Shown here in pieces: positions 47,583 through 64,000 of a DNA stretch of 64,000 nt. A program made the translations under genes and the position numbers. The stretch covers positions 8,689,374 to 8,753,373 of the forward strand of contig NC_084762.1 in NCBI RefSeq assembly GCF_028858725.1, written 5' to 3'. The DNA is from Colius striatus (Eukaryota > Chordata > Aves > Coliiformes > Coliidae). The notes beneath the pieces are model-generated. The model ran no database searches. It was given only the letters and a program-made list of their open reading frames with translations, and had not been told where the DNA came from. The first letter of the stretch is position 1. Each line of letters starts with the position of its first letter.

Positions 47583-48475
47583 AGAGAGGGATTAATTTCT
47601 TAGGCTTGTTGATGGTGGTAGGTAAGGGTCTGTCACCTATAAAAATGCATTTGTAGCTGCTTTTTTTTTTGGAGGCTTTGCTTTTGCAATTTTGTGGCAC
47701 TTGCAAATTCTGCAGAGAAAAATCAGTTGATCTAAGTAACCAGTCAACTTAGTGCCTGTAGCCTTCCCGTTGTTTCATTATAGCTTAGGAAGGATTTGTT
47801 TTTGTTTATCACAACAGTACACAAAAGCAGAGTTCCAATAGTGCTGCTTTGGAGAGCAAAACACTCCAAAGTTGAGCAATGCACATTAATTCCAGGCTCT
47901 GCTGTTTTCTACAAGTGTCCATACACATTGATTTCCACCCAGGCAGCATTCTCATTAAAAGTTAATGCAAATAAATGATTTTTTTCTTTTTCAGTTCTCC
48001 TTTTTTTCCCCTGTTTGCTTTCCTGTTGTGTTTTTGCTGAATTATGGATAAAGCTGTGATTCCAATTTTAAAATGCATCCTTTCCTAAGGGGGGATTTGT
48101 ATGCTTTCATTTGTAGCTAGGCCAAGCTGTTGTATTGCATAAACCTAAGAATTTACTCTGCATTACCTTGATTACAAAGGGGAGTTATCAGAAAGGGTAG
48201 GTACTTTTTGTAATGCTGAATGATGCAGATGAAGAGAGCTGGGAGGAAGCAAGTCACAGATGCAATTGCTTGCTAGTTTCAGGCATTTTTCCTTACAGAG
48301 TTAAGTGAAAAAAGGCTCAGTGCAGTACTCATATCTTCTCTGCAGATTCAATAGCTTGGTTTTGCTTTGCCCTCCTTGTGGGCACCCAAAGGGTGGGAGA
48401 GCACTTTACAGCTGGCTCTGCAATATGGAAGTTTTGTCATCAGTAAAAAAATCTCTGCAGCTTAAGATTTTTTGC

Positions 48476-48698
48476 TCATAGAATCATAGAATGGTGGGGG
48501 TTGGAAGGGACCTTGAGAGATCATCCAGTCCAATCCCCTGCTAAAGCAGGTTCCCCTCGATCCTGGGGCACAGGAACATGTCCAGGTGGCTTTGGAAACC
48601 TCCAGAGAAGGAGCCTCCGCACCCCCCCTGGGCAGCTTGTGCCAGGGTTCCCTCATCTCAACCCCAAACAAGTTTCTCCTTGTGTTTAAGTGGAATTT
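48476..48698 (-). repeat. CR1 LINE 3' fragment, antisense
   Basis: 'tcatagaatcatagaatggt', 'ggggttggaagggaccttga', 'ccctgctaaagcaggttccc' and 'gtgtttaagtggaatt'; a well-preserved 3' end. Confidence 0.93.
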
Positions 48699-49484
48699 TT
48701 TATGCCTGTTGGTTCTGCCTCATTTCATGACACTGTCAGGCTTGCAACTGAATAGTGTATGTTGCAGAATAAATGTGGAGCTGCCCATCCTGGCAGGGCT
48801 CTGCCATGAGTCCCCCACCAGCAGCCTGCTCTGCACCCCCACACCCTGTGGGAGCCTGCTTCCTTCAAAAAATATGGTATTCTTGCACTTGAATTCTAGT
48901 CAAAAAACAAACAAGAATGAGGGAAAGGAATCCCAACATCTTAATTTTCTAAGATGTTTCACACCCCTCCCTCTGATGGCTCCTCTGCTCAGAAGCCAAA
49001 TACTCAGAAGGGGAACGCATTGCCCCTCACCTTTTAGTCCCTCTCCAGGGCAGCTGAAAGAGCAATGGCAGTAGCCATAGCTCAGGTGTTCTCTGCCCTC
49101 TGGTTCGTACATCTCCACACCACACTGTTGTCTCTAGGATGGATATACAATAACTATAAGCTTTTCAACATCTCTTTCCCTCCCATTCCATTTGACTGAT
49201 CTAAATCCTGGTATAGCTTGCTGGTAAGGGTGTTTTATTTACTCTTTTATGTAGCTTTAAATGGCAATCTTTAAAGAATGGCTTAGTCTTAGTCCCACAT
49301 TAAGGTCGTGTTTAGACTCAAGTCCTTGTTCCAATGAACATTCTAACAGCCACAATAATAAAAAAGCCCACACAAGGCCCTGGTATACACACCCATCTCT
49401 GTCTACACAGCCTTCCAGTGCACCCATGGCTCCTGCAGCCCTGCTCACAGAACACTCAGCTGCTCCCAAACCCGTGCTGCTCAC

Positions 49485-50010
49485 GCCACAACCGCAAAAT
49501 GTCAGCGAGAGATGGAGCCGACGCTGCTGCTTTGCCACCCCCTGCGCTTGGCCGACGACGGCGGCCATGGGGCCTGCTCCTCGTTCCCGGGGCCTGTTAC
49601 TCGTTCCTGGGGCCACTTTGTAGCCCGACACAAAACTCTGCCCAGCAACTCTGGGCACCCAGGCCTCAAAGCATCCTTTCTCCTTTCTTTTTAAGAGCAA
49701 GGCGCCATCCCACAAAAGAAGGCGCTCGGGCCTTCAAAAGGTTTCTGTTGGTGAGTCGTGGCCTGCCTGAATCGGCTGCATTCATCAGCTCGCCCTTCGT
49801 CTCGGGCAGCTCCCTCTCTGGCTGCAGATTCGGCAAAACACCGAGCAAGAGCCAGATATAAATCTCTCCCGCTCAAAGGAAATATTTAGCAGAGAAACGA
49901 GGAGAAAACAAAAGGCTTCTGTGTTACTCACCCGATGCTCTCAGCCGGGGCGGCCCTATCTAAGCAGCGGGCACCAGCGCGCTCCTGCCCGTGGTGGCTC
50001 TGCCCAAACG
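49485..50010. other. Isolated CpG-enriched patch
   Basis: GC- and CpG-enriched sequence (gccgacgacggcggccatgg near 49550; gctcgcccttcgtctcgggc near 49790; agccggggcggccc near 49944) within AT-rich surroundings. Long open frames on both strands here follow from low stop density. A TATAAA string occurs on plus at about 49857, and a good splice donor (GTGAGT) on minus near 49930. It could be a small promoter of an unannotated transcript, but no gene is recognised. Confidence 0.4.
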
Positions 50011-50839
50011 GCCCCAAGCACTGCCTGGGAAATGCAGAGCTTTTTCCATCAAGTCTGCTGCATGGTAAGCATGAGAGGCCTGCTTAGGACAGTGAGCAGA
50101 AGGGAAAAAAACACCCCAATGCATCTTGTTACTTCTGCAAAAGGAAAACTGGAGACAAATTAACACAACTTTACATCCGCATTAAAAGCTAAGGAACGTT
50201 TAATCCACAGCTTATCAGTGTTCTGCCCCTATTTTCCTGCTGTGTGAGCTGTTCTCAAATCAAATATGTAGGATGCAGATCAGCTTTGTTCCTTTTTGTT
50301 GTAACTGTGATTGATTGTGTCTTTCAGTAATTCTCAAGAAAGTCTGGAAAGGCCAAGCCTCCCTGTGGGTTTGTTGAGATGACTGCACTCCGGCCCTCCT
50401 CATGTACTAACTTAGCAGCTTTCTATTCTTAATTGTCAGACAGTCATTTCATAAGAAATAAACACATGAGGCAGCTAAGCCATTTTATAACTCAGGAAAG
50501 TCCCTCTGGGAGTGCCTCAGCATTTGCCTGACACTGGAACCAGTAACACTGACTGGGAGCTGAGCTGCAGAGGACAGCTGCCTTTTCCCAGCTGGAACCA
50601 ATCAGCCTGGCTGGTGCTGAATCTGCCACCGACTGGGAATCGAGGCAGGGAGTGTTACAGGTGCTGGCCAAAGCTCCTGACAACAGTACCCAGGAGCAGA
50701 AACAGAGGCTGCAGAGGATAGATTGTTCCTTGGGAATGTGCCACCCTCCCCAAGCACTCTGCCTGCCCATGAGGAGAGGCCCTGTGGTCCACTCCCCTGC
50801 TCCTTCAGTATCTTCCAAGGTAAAGGACTATTAAGTATT

Positions 50840-51062
50840 ATAGGAAGGTTTGGATTGGGTATTAGGAAGATCTTTTCCTCTGAGAGGGTTGTCAGACACT
50901 GTCCCAGGTTTCCCAGGGACGTGGTGGAGTCCCCATCCCTGGAGATATTTAAAGCCCTATAGCTGACGTGCTGAGGGACATGGTTCAGTGATGGGCTTGG
51001 CAGTATGAGGGGAGGGGTTGGACTCAACGATCTTAAAGGTCTTTTTCAACCAAAACAATTCC
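50840..51062 (+). repeat. CR1 LINE 3' fragment, sense, decayed
   Basis: 'ggattgggtattaggaagat', 'cgtggtggagtccccatccc', 'gatgggcttggcagtatgag' and 'ggttggactcaacgatctta'; same end type as 2590-3381 and 28938-29266. Confidence 0.85.
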
Positions 51063-52489
51063 CTGCTTCCATTTCCTTCACAATTCAAAGTTTATCTTTT
51101 ACAATACCGTTAATTTAGCTCTGTATGACCAATAACTTACTTTTTATATATGTTCATCTTCTAGCTAAAGCAAAAGCTTCAGTGCTTAATTTGTTTTCAA
51201 TTTGTTTTCTTTTTGGTGCAATTATGACCTTGAAACCTGCATCAGTAATGTTCAAAAATGTATCAGAAAATACTGCTGTTTGAATTTTAGACATGTACCA
51301 AAAGAAATATTACACAAAAAGATGTCCTTGCTTTATCTCTACAGTCCCTGCAAACCTGCATCTTATGGATACAAAGGTACTGGAGAAACCAAGACTACAT
51401 CAGTAGAGAAGAGCTCAAACGGCCACTGTGGTTTGTATCAGTCTATATACACAGGTACACATGACTGTCAGAGAGCCTGTGTTCATGAATGTGTACAGCC
51501 TACACACTGCACAGGGTTCATTTGTCTGAGTGTGGGGGGTTTTTTTACAAAATACACTTTTGTTACACCACTGCCAGAAATGAGGAGAAAAACCTTGTGG
51601 TAGCACAGAAAACATGTGTTTACTGCATTTAGTCTCACCCTCCTAGTGCCATTGCTCAGTAACCGTGAACTGACTTTTGCAAATCTCTCAATCCACACAA
51701 TAATTTCTACCTTTTTGCTTGTTTCTTTCTTCTTGCATTTGTACATGTGACAAACCAGTACAAATATTTACAACAAAGTGTAAATATCTTTGCTGCAGTG
51801 CCTTATGTGGTGCCTGCAACTGGTTCTTAGCCAATGCTATACGGGTTTTCTTTGGAGACATTTTTATGTGAACTTGGAAAAATAGGAAATGTACTGTAGC
51901 TGAAAATAAATGTACATAATATACAGTATATATATTTAGACACATTTGTATGCCTACATACACATATACTGATACAGCATTTGAGTTTTGATGAGTTCTC
52001 AGGGACTACCTGGGGAATAAATCTAGGAATGGAATTTGTCCACAATTAAAGAACCATTTCTACAACTTAGAAAAATAGATTTTTACTAACTAAGGGTTAA
52101 ATTCACTGATTTATGGATATAGCGTGGAGGCTGATGGTTTCCAGACTCTGGCATGATTAAATCTGAAAGAACCCAAACTGGTAACAGACGCTGCCCTGCA
52201 GCCAAACACAGAAGAGCACAGGAAAAAACCAAACTGCTGCTGCAGCCCTCAGTGAGTGGCACCCAGACCCTCTCTGGTTCAGTCACCTCTCCTCCAGCCT
52301 TCACTTCCAGTCACAGGTGGCCCTCACTGCCTGAGGTGAGTAGCTCTCCACATCCACACAGCTCTTTGGAGAGCTGATTTGTGATCAAAGTCCCTCATTA
52401 ACTACTTCGAGGTCCACCGGCACTTGAGCTTTATGATCCAGACTTCGATCTGCTGCATAGGTAAATATATTATAGCAAAACATACATAA

Positions 52490-52562
52490 ATGTGTGTGTG
52501 TGTGTATATATCTCTACAAAAGTATATCTACATATACACATGTGGGTGTGGGTATGTGTGCA
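52490..52562. repeat. (TG)n/(TA)n microsatellite cluster
   Basis: tgtgtgtgtgtgtatatat followed by catatacacatgtgggtgtg; in the presumed ANKH 3' UTR. Confidence 0.85.
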
Positions 52563-53010
52563 CTTCCATGCACACAATCTGATGGAGCTACACGTAGTGA
52601 TGCGATGTACAATGGCATCCCGCCTGTGTTGTCCGTTTGGTTTTATAACAACAAAATAGATAGGCACCAAAAACAGGTATAGAGAGCAAATCAACCTTTA
52701 CAGATTAAAAGTTCAATCAGTGGACAAGAACTTTGGTAAAGCTTGTCAATATTTATTATTTTCTCTTTTTTTTTAAAATTCAAATACAGTCAAAGTCTCT
52801 CAGTTGCCGTCACCCTCTTCACAAGAGGAAAGTGCATGGGTTTGGTTTTTCCTGGTGGGTTTTTTCCTAAAGAAAACTGTATGTCAGGTGGGGCTGAACA
52901 ATTCAAGAAGATTCTGAATTAAATGTGTACAGTTTTTCAAAAGATCACTATCTTCCTGATGGAATGAAAGCTAAATAGAGTTCTTGTCCTGGGTGTATTT
53001 TATTCACCAT

Positions 53011-53042
53011 CTGCATATATATATAAACATATATATATGTAT
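53011..53042. repeat. (AT)n microsatellite
   Basis: gcatatatatataaacatatatatatg, an interrupted AT dinucleotide repeat. Confidence 0.85.
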
Positions 53043-53364
53043 GTCTCTATGTACCTGGGTGTATATACACATCCACACACTTTTCACATGAGAGAGGAAC
53101 CTGTTTTTCTCCACTTTGTATGTGGAGACTTACATGTTCCTCCCTGTCTTGTATCCTGTGTAGTATAAGCTCTAGTGATGAGGCCACACAAAGAGATATA
53201 GTTCACCATAGTATATTAGTTTATGTAGCAAAGTCATTTTCAAGCAAGTAAAATAAAGCTCTGTATTCCAAACTTCTTTTCCTTTACACTTCTCATAAAG
53301 AAAAGGAAGGAAAAGGAAAGAGGGGAGGGAGTAGGATTATGGCAATAGCATTGAGCCAGTGGCA

Positions 53365-53413
53365 TATATGTGTGTGTGCGTGTGAGCACATGCACATACA
53401 CACACACACACAT
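53365..53413. repeat. Inverted TG/CA microsatellite, hairpin-capable
   Basis: An atatgtgtgtgtgcgtgtga arm, then agcacatgca, then a catacacacacacacaca arm. The two arms are largely complementary, so RNA from either strand could fold into a hairpin. It lies about 0.4 kb past the ANKH stop. Confidence 0.8.
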
Positions 53414-53778
53414 GTACAGAGAGCAGGGCTTTGGTTGGCAAATGCAGATTGTCCAGACAAGGTGGATGCATAAGTAAGGAAGACTCTACAGTGATGCAAT
53501 TGTATCTTTTATGTTTGCACGGAGTGAGAAAACAAATTCAACCGGGGAGAAAAACCCAAAAAAAACAGGAGAGGAAAAAAAGCCAAAGCAAAGACCTCTT
53601 TTTAGGTCCCTCATCAGTGAGAGCATACTCAGTATGCTAGAGAATTTATCTGAAACCTTTTAAATCAAGGCCTCTTTATTACAAAAATAAAAACGAACAA
53701 ACAAAAACGTATGAGAGACGAGAAGCTGCTGAAGTGTCACTCCAATCGTCCCTGCAGACACCAGCCCCAGCCCCTCCA

Positions 53779-57943
<4,165 letters not shown>

Positions 57944-60900
57944 CTAGGAAGAACAAAATTAAGAAATGTTTATATTTCAGAAGGGAAGCACAACAGAACA
58001 CAGGCCTTTCTGGTCTAAAACGTTTCTTTACAGATGGGTAAATTACTGATGATAAAATTTGCACACAGAATATTTGTACTTAGCTTGCATTCAAATACCC
58101 AGAGTACACAAGTGTACACAAGAGAGGCATATTCACTTCAGAAGCAATTCCTACTCTTTTTGTTTCTCACATACCAAGACTGACATATACAGAAAGAATT
58201 TTTATGGTGCCTGCAAATGGTTGTACCTGAATGGTATCATTGTTACAAAAAGCAGTAAGGCTAGATTTTTACAGTACTTGCTCTGGTTAAGACACCCATA
58301 TTCCCAAACAGATGATTAAATCTTTTAGTAACTAAACATTTGATGTGCTCCAAGACCCAGAGATGTGACCTAAATCTAAGCTGCTGCCACTAGTACTGTT
58401 GGTTGGAATGTGCCTAATAACAAGGGAAAGGTGCTCAGCATAGTCCTGCAGACACGCTGCTCTCAGGCCACAGATCAACTAAACCTTGTTAGTTTTATTA
58501 AAGCATGTGCTATTTAGACCATACATGAAAGGAAAACATCCACAAATAACCCACAACAAATGATATAGTGGTGGTACATGCTGTTTGGTTTTTTGGGTCC
58601 ATACTGAGGTGGGGCTTCAGTCTGAGCTGAGGGGACGGTTGCCAGCTGGTGGGTCCAGCCTCGGTTCAAGGCACTCACTGAAGAACACTGCTGCAAGCCC
58701 TGACAGGATCCTTCCTGTAAGCAGGGGTACCTGATGTCCATTCATTATAACTACTTTGTTATTACACTTGTTTTTGTGGTTAAAAAAGTTACTTCTTCCC
58801 GGTTTTCTTGCAGTAAAGCAGATGTTGAGGAAGAGAGCTGACCAAATGGGGCAAAACTTGGGACCTGAAATGCTCTGGCACTCCTGTAAGGTTACAAACC
58901 AGCGTGCCAGGTAAATGATGTGCACTGATTGTACAGTCTTGATAGCTCTGCAAGAATTCTACAACCACTCTTCAACCTAGTGTCATAGTATCTGTCTCTT
59001 CCCTTTTGATCCAGTTGTGATAACCCTACACCTTCAGATGGCTTTTAAAGCTAGTTTTTGTAGTCCTCCCACCTTGAAGTGAGCTGAGATTTCACTCTCA
59101 TATTTTTCATCTACGTGCCAGGGATGGTCCTTTCTGTTTAGCCTACAAGTTCTCAGGCTGCAGAAGCTTCCCAGAGCCTGTGACTGAGTGGCCTGTGGGA
59201 GGTCTTGTGTTCTGACTGCCTGGATGGTGAACAAAACCTTTCACCTTCTGGTAAAACGCTCATCTTCCATTTTCTTCCCCACTTCTTAGAGCAGGAACCA
59301 CTACTCATTTTCCACAATTGAATGTTTTACTTGACTAACTTGATGTTGTCTTGTGTATCTCCATCACCTACACAGAGAATAGTAAGTGGAGAAAGGTAAG
59401 AGCAGAAGACAAATGAACTAAGTTTGGCTCTGCTTGCCAAACTACTTGTACAGGGTACAAATGAAGCAGAGGCAACAATCTAGAGCAGAGAAGGTCATGT
59501 GGTTGAGAATTCAGCTATCAAAAAGAAACTCTACAGTGACAGAGCAAATTCTTTCATTGCTGCAGACACCAACTGCAGTGATTTGTACTCTTACTGCAGA
59601 ATGACCTCTAAAGCAACCATATGGGGCACATTTGGTCAAATCTTTCTTTGAAGTCTAATAGACAAAATATGATGCAAAGAAATCCACTCTTCAATTATAA
59701 TTTACTGTTTTCATGAAAGCAAAGGCTTTTACACTGCTTGTACTGTACAATGCCATTAGCATCCTACTGAGCAGTATAGATATCATGCACCAAGATTCCC
59801 TACATTTATGCCAACAGCAGAGCAAGCAAAAGGCAAATAGAGAAACCTCTCCCTCTTCAACTGCTCTTTGAAAGAGTTACCAACAGCTCTTTGAATGTGG
59901 TTAGACAGGCAAACAAATAAGTGACCAGAAGCATGGCCCTCAATCCTGTTCTCTTTGAAGTTAAAGTTTGTCTCTGGCCTTGCTCAAAACAGACTCCACC
60001 TCCATCCCACTCCTATGAGAGGAAGGTCAGTGTGCAAATCAGGGGTAATAACTTACACCCAGGCAGCATGCACTTGTGCCTCCTCAGCTGTTACAAACTA
60101 CAGTCTTCTCCACCTCCCTTAATCAACAGAGATTCAATGCTGATAAATAGCTTTCAAGAGCCCTTCTTTCATAGCAGCTACTGGGTAAAGGCAGCAGTGA
60201 CTGCTAAGCTCAAGAATAAGCAGTTGGAGAAGGTAAGACGGAGCAGCAGAAGGATTTTCTGTTTCTGTATCAGTATGTTTCCATCTTTTTGGTTGCAATA
60301 TTGATAGCTAGTTTAATTCTGGTAAGGGATTCCTCTCTGTCATTTCATGAGCACATGATATTCTTCTTGTCCACGGGGAACAAAGCCTCAGGAAAAGAAA
60401 TTAATGCTTTGCCTCATGCAAAACCTCTGTGATTTAACTTGTAGAGTGCTTGCAGCTTGGGAAATTTCCATGTTATTTCAAAGACAAATTCAACATGGAG
60501 TGCAAAAAATCAGGCTGTACTTCAGGAGAACAGTAGTACTGAACATGCAAAGGAGGGAAGGTATTTTGGATCCTGATTTTATTACAGATGATGCATATTG
60601 AAAAGAGCTTTTCCTGTGATGCTGAGGGGTCTGTATGATGGTTGTGATTACTTTGGGGTAAAGGGTGAAGACTGATAAAGGAGACTGGAGAAGATAGTAA
60701 CAGGCAAAATGATGCAAGTAGTTCAGTGTAGACAGGAAGCATAACACATGCAATTAGAGATGAAATCTAGAGGAGTAAGTGGTGTAAACTCATTGAGCTT
60801 TTCGCCAGGAGAGATTTTGGGAAATGGATTTACCTCCAGTATGGCCCCTGTCTTTCTTTTAGTTAATCACTCTTTGTTTTACCCCTTCCCCTCATACATT

Positions 60901-63900
60901 TCTGTGTATCTGCAAGGTTAAAAATAGAACAAGTAGGCGTGGGTAGGGTTACAGTTATACCTTCATTTAATCTAATCAAGAAGGGAAGATGAAACAGTAA
61001 AAGCTTAGGCACAAGCTAGCAGCATGCATGCATAATGGCACTGCAGCTTCAGGCTGCAATCGCAGTTGGCTGCAAGGACTTTATACAGTAATGAATACTG
61101 TGCTTGGCAACTCTGCCCAGGCTGAAGCATTAAAATGCTTTGGGAGTCAAGATTTTGCTTGTGGAATTCTAACAGCACAGCTGATTTTGATTATCTGTTA
61201 TCTTACAGTATGAGTGCAGCGTGATATTAAAGGATAGTTTTGTTAAGGCCTTTGATCACTTAACTGGGACTTCAACTGAACAGTGACGATGGCTTTAAAA
61301 GTACAGGAAAAAATGAAGACATAAACAGGAGAGTAGAACACTACAGAATATACAGGCCTGAGTAAAGACAGTAGTATCTATTATGGTAGTGTTATCTCTG
61401 TATAAACAGCAGTAGCTTAAGCACCTCTGGAAGTGTTTCAATCACCTGAACCAATCTGAAGAGCTGTGCTACTGGGTAGTGTGATCTACAGTACTGTAGT
61501 AATGTGATCTACTGATCTACAGTAGCAGAACTTGCAAGACTTAGGTATGTCAATGATTTACAGCACCATGAGAAAATGAGTCTGTACCAGATCAACCAGA
61601 TTAGCACCATCTCCCTCTGAAAGATCACTTAGGGTTGCCTGAGGAAAGTGCACAAAGAGCAGGGCAAGTACAGAGTAAGAGATGCCCTTCCCAGGTGCAC
61701 TGTCTGAGCTGCTGGCAGTTACAGCTTCAGGAGCTGGATAACTGTCATGCACCTTCATCCCACACAGCAATATGTTGTGCATTCAGTGTGTCTAATATTA
61801 CTATTTTTTACTCCTGTTGTGCATTAAAAAGTCAAAACCCCTCTCACTTGTGGCTTAGACTCTCTGTAAGTAGATGTACATACTTCCATGTGGAACCTTG
61901 CTATTCCCAGCTAGCAAATTCAATGTCTAGGCATATTAAGAAGTTACACATGAAAAACTTCTGCTGTCAAGAAGCCTGAGAAAATGCACCAAATCTATGT
62001 TTCTGTAGGGAAAGTATCAAACTGCTAGTGCTCAGTTCAACCTCTCTTTAATCTCTTTAAGTGCACTCCATGCATTTGACTGTCACAAATGGTTATGATG
62101 AAAGACTGTTTGTAATGATTGTAGGATTCTATGTGATGCTTCATGTGGGAGTTTGAATGCTAGTAGACCTTGAAAACTAACAGTCTCTTCATGCATCTCC
62201 TGGAAGCTATTTCCATTTGTTCTGGTTGCTGACAGGGGATTACTAAACCTCAGAGATGTAATGCATTATAAAACATTCTGCTAACAAAGGCTATTGTCAT
62301 GTGTATGGTAATGTGCAGGGTGCTAGACTGATTTGCTTTTCAGCAGTTGTAGAAAGCTGCCTGTCTTTTTTCCTTTGTGTCTTATATTTATCAATGACTG
62401 TCCCCAAGAGTATTCCATGGGCTATGAACAACAGTACAGTGTTTCTAGACCTCAGTGTAGTCTCCAGTTAGAAGAAACACTGCTTGATAAGAAAGACATG
62501 ATATGGCTCTATGAATCCAAAATGGATGTTTTTAAAACTAGATTGAACATCTAACAGCCTGCAGTGAACTGGAGTAACAGATTTTACTGTGGGGAAGGAC
62601 ACAACATGTTAAATATTCTTCTGTGATGAAGTGTACTTCTTTTTTTTTTCTCCTGCAAAAATAGCTCTCAGCAGATGTTTCCTATCATTTGTTGAACTTG
62701 TTATACCTGCAGAAGTATCTCTGTCCAAAAGTGATGTTTCACTCTCAAAAATGTTGTTTTCTGTATGTATTAAGGCTTGTGTATTTTCTAACTTAACCTG
62801 TGCTTTGTTCATGACCTCTCTATTCCCATTTATGTCATGTGGTGTCCAATGAGAGCAGAAGAAAGCTACCTTACACCTTATTACACATCTCAGCTTTGAA
62901 TTGCACCTCAGATCTTTGGGACAGTAGCAGTTCAACTTAACACTGCTATTCATGTGGAAGAACAGGAGTCATATGACCTTGTTTTTGGAAGTGTGCAATA
63001 AACAAACCAAAAAGTAGCCTGAATTTTACATGGTCTGATCCTCTGATTTGCCAGATATCTCCATGGCCTCCCTCTTTCTCATGTAAACAGAACTTCCATA
63101 ATTCTGTCTCTTTTCAGAGCTTGTATGACACCAGATCAGTTGGCCTTGCAGATAAGTTTCTAAGTCAAAAGACTGTCTTGTTCTAACTTGCAGCAATGTA
63201 AAAAAAAAAAGCCTGAATTTGACTCCTCTGTTCAACACCCTGTTTTGCAAGATGTTGGGGGAAGAAGTTGCATTTCTGAGTGCTGTTCTTATGGCTATTC
63301 CTTCATTGACCTTGACAATGTACTTGTCTAGATGTGTACTACTGAGGCTTATCACTCAAAAGCTTACTTCAGCATCTTAAAGGAAACTGCACTTCTGTGC
63401 TTTTATAAAGAATAACAGTACCATCAGCTTTGAACTCAGCTCCTAGTACTGAAACTACAGAAATAGATATTAGTTAAAACCCCTTTTCAGACTACACTTG
63501 GAATGTGTTTCCATGTTGAATACAGCTGTGCAACAGAATACAAATTCCTAATACCTCCTGAAGCACTCCTTCCCTTCTGCAGTCTTCCAAGTAGTTGAGC
63601 AACATGGAAAATGTTCAACAGGGTTCTTACAAAAGGAAAGAGATCCAACTACTCATCAGTTTACACCCATAAAGGATTTGGTGCTTTACTGTGGACCAAG
63701 AAATCAAGCAGTCTAGGTTTTATCACAGATATTGTTCCTAATTGACAGGATGTCATATTGAAGTTTAACATGAAAATAAACAAGTAACAAACTTGTTGCC
63801 TTTAAACACTCAGGTTTTGGTTTGTTTTTAAGCACACTTCTATAAACAATTATAAAGCTCTTTGGAAGCTATGGAGGAATTGCTGGGTATGGTATGACAC

Positions 63901-64000
63901 CAGAGGCCAGTATTACTGGCTTGCCAGGGAAGCTGCATACCACAGCTTAGCCTGCACCAGAAGGGACCCGCAGGACCCCATGCTATCTTGGCTGTAAATC
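57944..64000 (-). other. ANKH intron (upstream of 57943)
   Basis: The next upstream ANKH exon, expected to encode a sequence like [20 protein letters not shown], was not found, so at least 6 kb of intron fills the rest of the window. No CR1 copy was recognised. A small palindromic cluster of gatctac/gtag units lies at about 61480-61525. Open frames here resemble nothing known. Confidence 0.7.

Larger units (their letters stand above)
43995..53778 (-). other. Convergent 3' region; distal part is probably ANKH 3' UTR
   Basis: Lies between OTULIN and the ANKH stop codon. Mammalian ANKH has a long 3' UTR of several kilobases, so much of this stretch may be ANKH 3' UTR on the minus strand; the end is not determined. 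Minus-strand AATAAA candidates (TTTATT on plus) include 53675-53680, 52998-53003, 52752-52757, 49234-49239 and 45166-45171. CR1 copies, microsatellites and a CpG-rich patch are listed separately. The 150-codon minus frame at 45866-46318 resembles nothing I know. Confidence 0.5.

Noticed and set aside
49257-49861. 152-codon minus and 175-codon plus frames
   Set aside because: They overlap each other in the CpG-enriched patch and show no similarity or splice logic; the composition explains them.

Overview
This is a vertebrate nuclear window, almost certainly from a bird. Intron-split genes have GT/AG borders, the background is AT-leaning and CpG-poor with CpG-dense spots only at promoter-like places, and at least 13 copies of the avian LINE CR1 are present, several with the diagnostic 3' end (ggttggactagatgatctc ... 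ccttccaaccc ... attctatg). The species cannot be fixed from the sequence. Gene content and order (OTULINL, OTULIN, ANKH, the last on the opposite strand) match the arrangement I know from human 5p15.2.

Layout. 1-9079: CR1-bearing DNA, probably intron 1 of OTULINL, whose first exon lies outside the window or was not recognised. 9080-16090 (+): seven coding exons of OTULINL, an ER-associated OTU-fold relative of OTULIN. 16091-28480: 3' UTR and AT-rich spacer with one probable LTR scrap. 28490-29930: two CpG-dense blocks separated by a CR1 copy, forming the OTULIN promoter region. 29627-39233 (+): OTULIN, the Met1-linked-ubiquitin deubiquitinase, in eight exons. 39234-53778: convergent intergenic/3' UTR territory with CR1 copies, microsatellites and an isolated CpG-rich patch. 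53779-57943 (-): the last four coding exons of ANKH, a multi-pass membrane transporter/exporter tied to pyrophosphate and mineralisation control, plus a probable alternative terminal exon. 57944-64000: the next upstream ANKH intron.

OTULINL and OTULIN are tandem paralogues with the same exon order and intron phases across the OTU domain (150/144, 129/126, 273/270 and 180/195 nt exons). OTULIN trims linear ubiquitin chains and binds the HOIP PUB domain through a short N-terminal motif, which is present here. OTULINL is known in mammals as a pseudo-deubiquitinase.

The most notable observations are: (1) OTULIN exon 1 carries two start codons in different frames, and a 332-nt cassette exon decides which one reads into the catalytic domain; (2) ANKH has an in-phase alternative last exon with its own AATAAA, replacing the conserved acidic tail with a different 43-residue tail; (3) this OTULINL keeps a Cys at the catalytic position that mammals have lost, but has Tyr where the catalytic His should be; (4) OTULIN ends in ETVP, not the PDZ-binding ETSL of human. 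Comparisons with human proteins are from memory; no alignment or database search was run.
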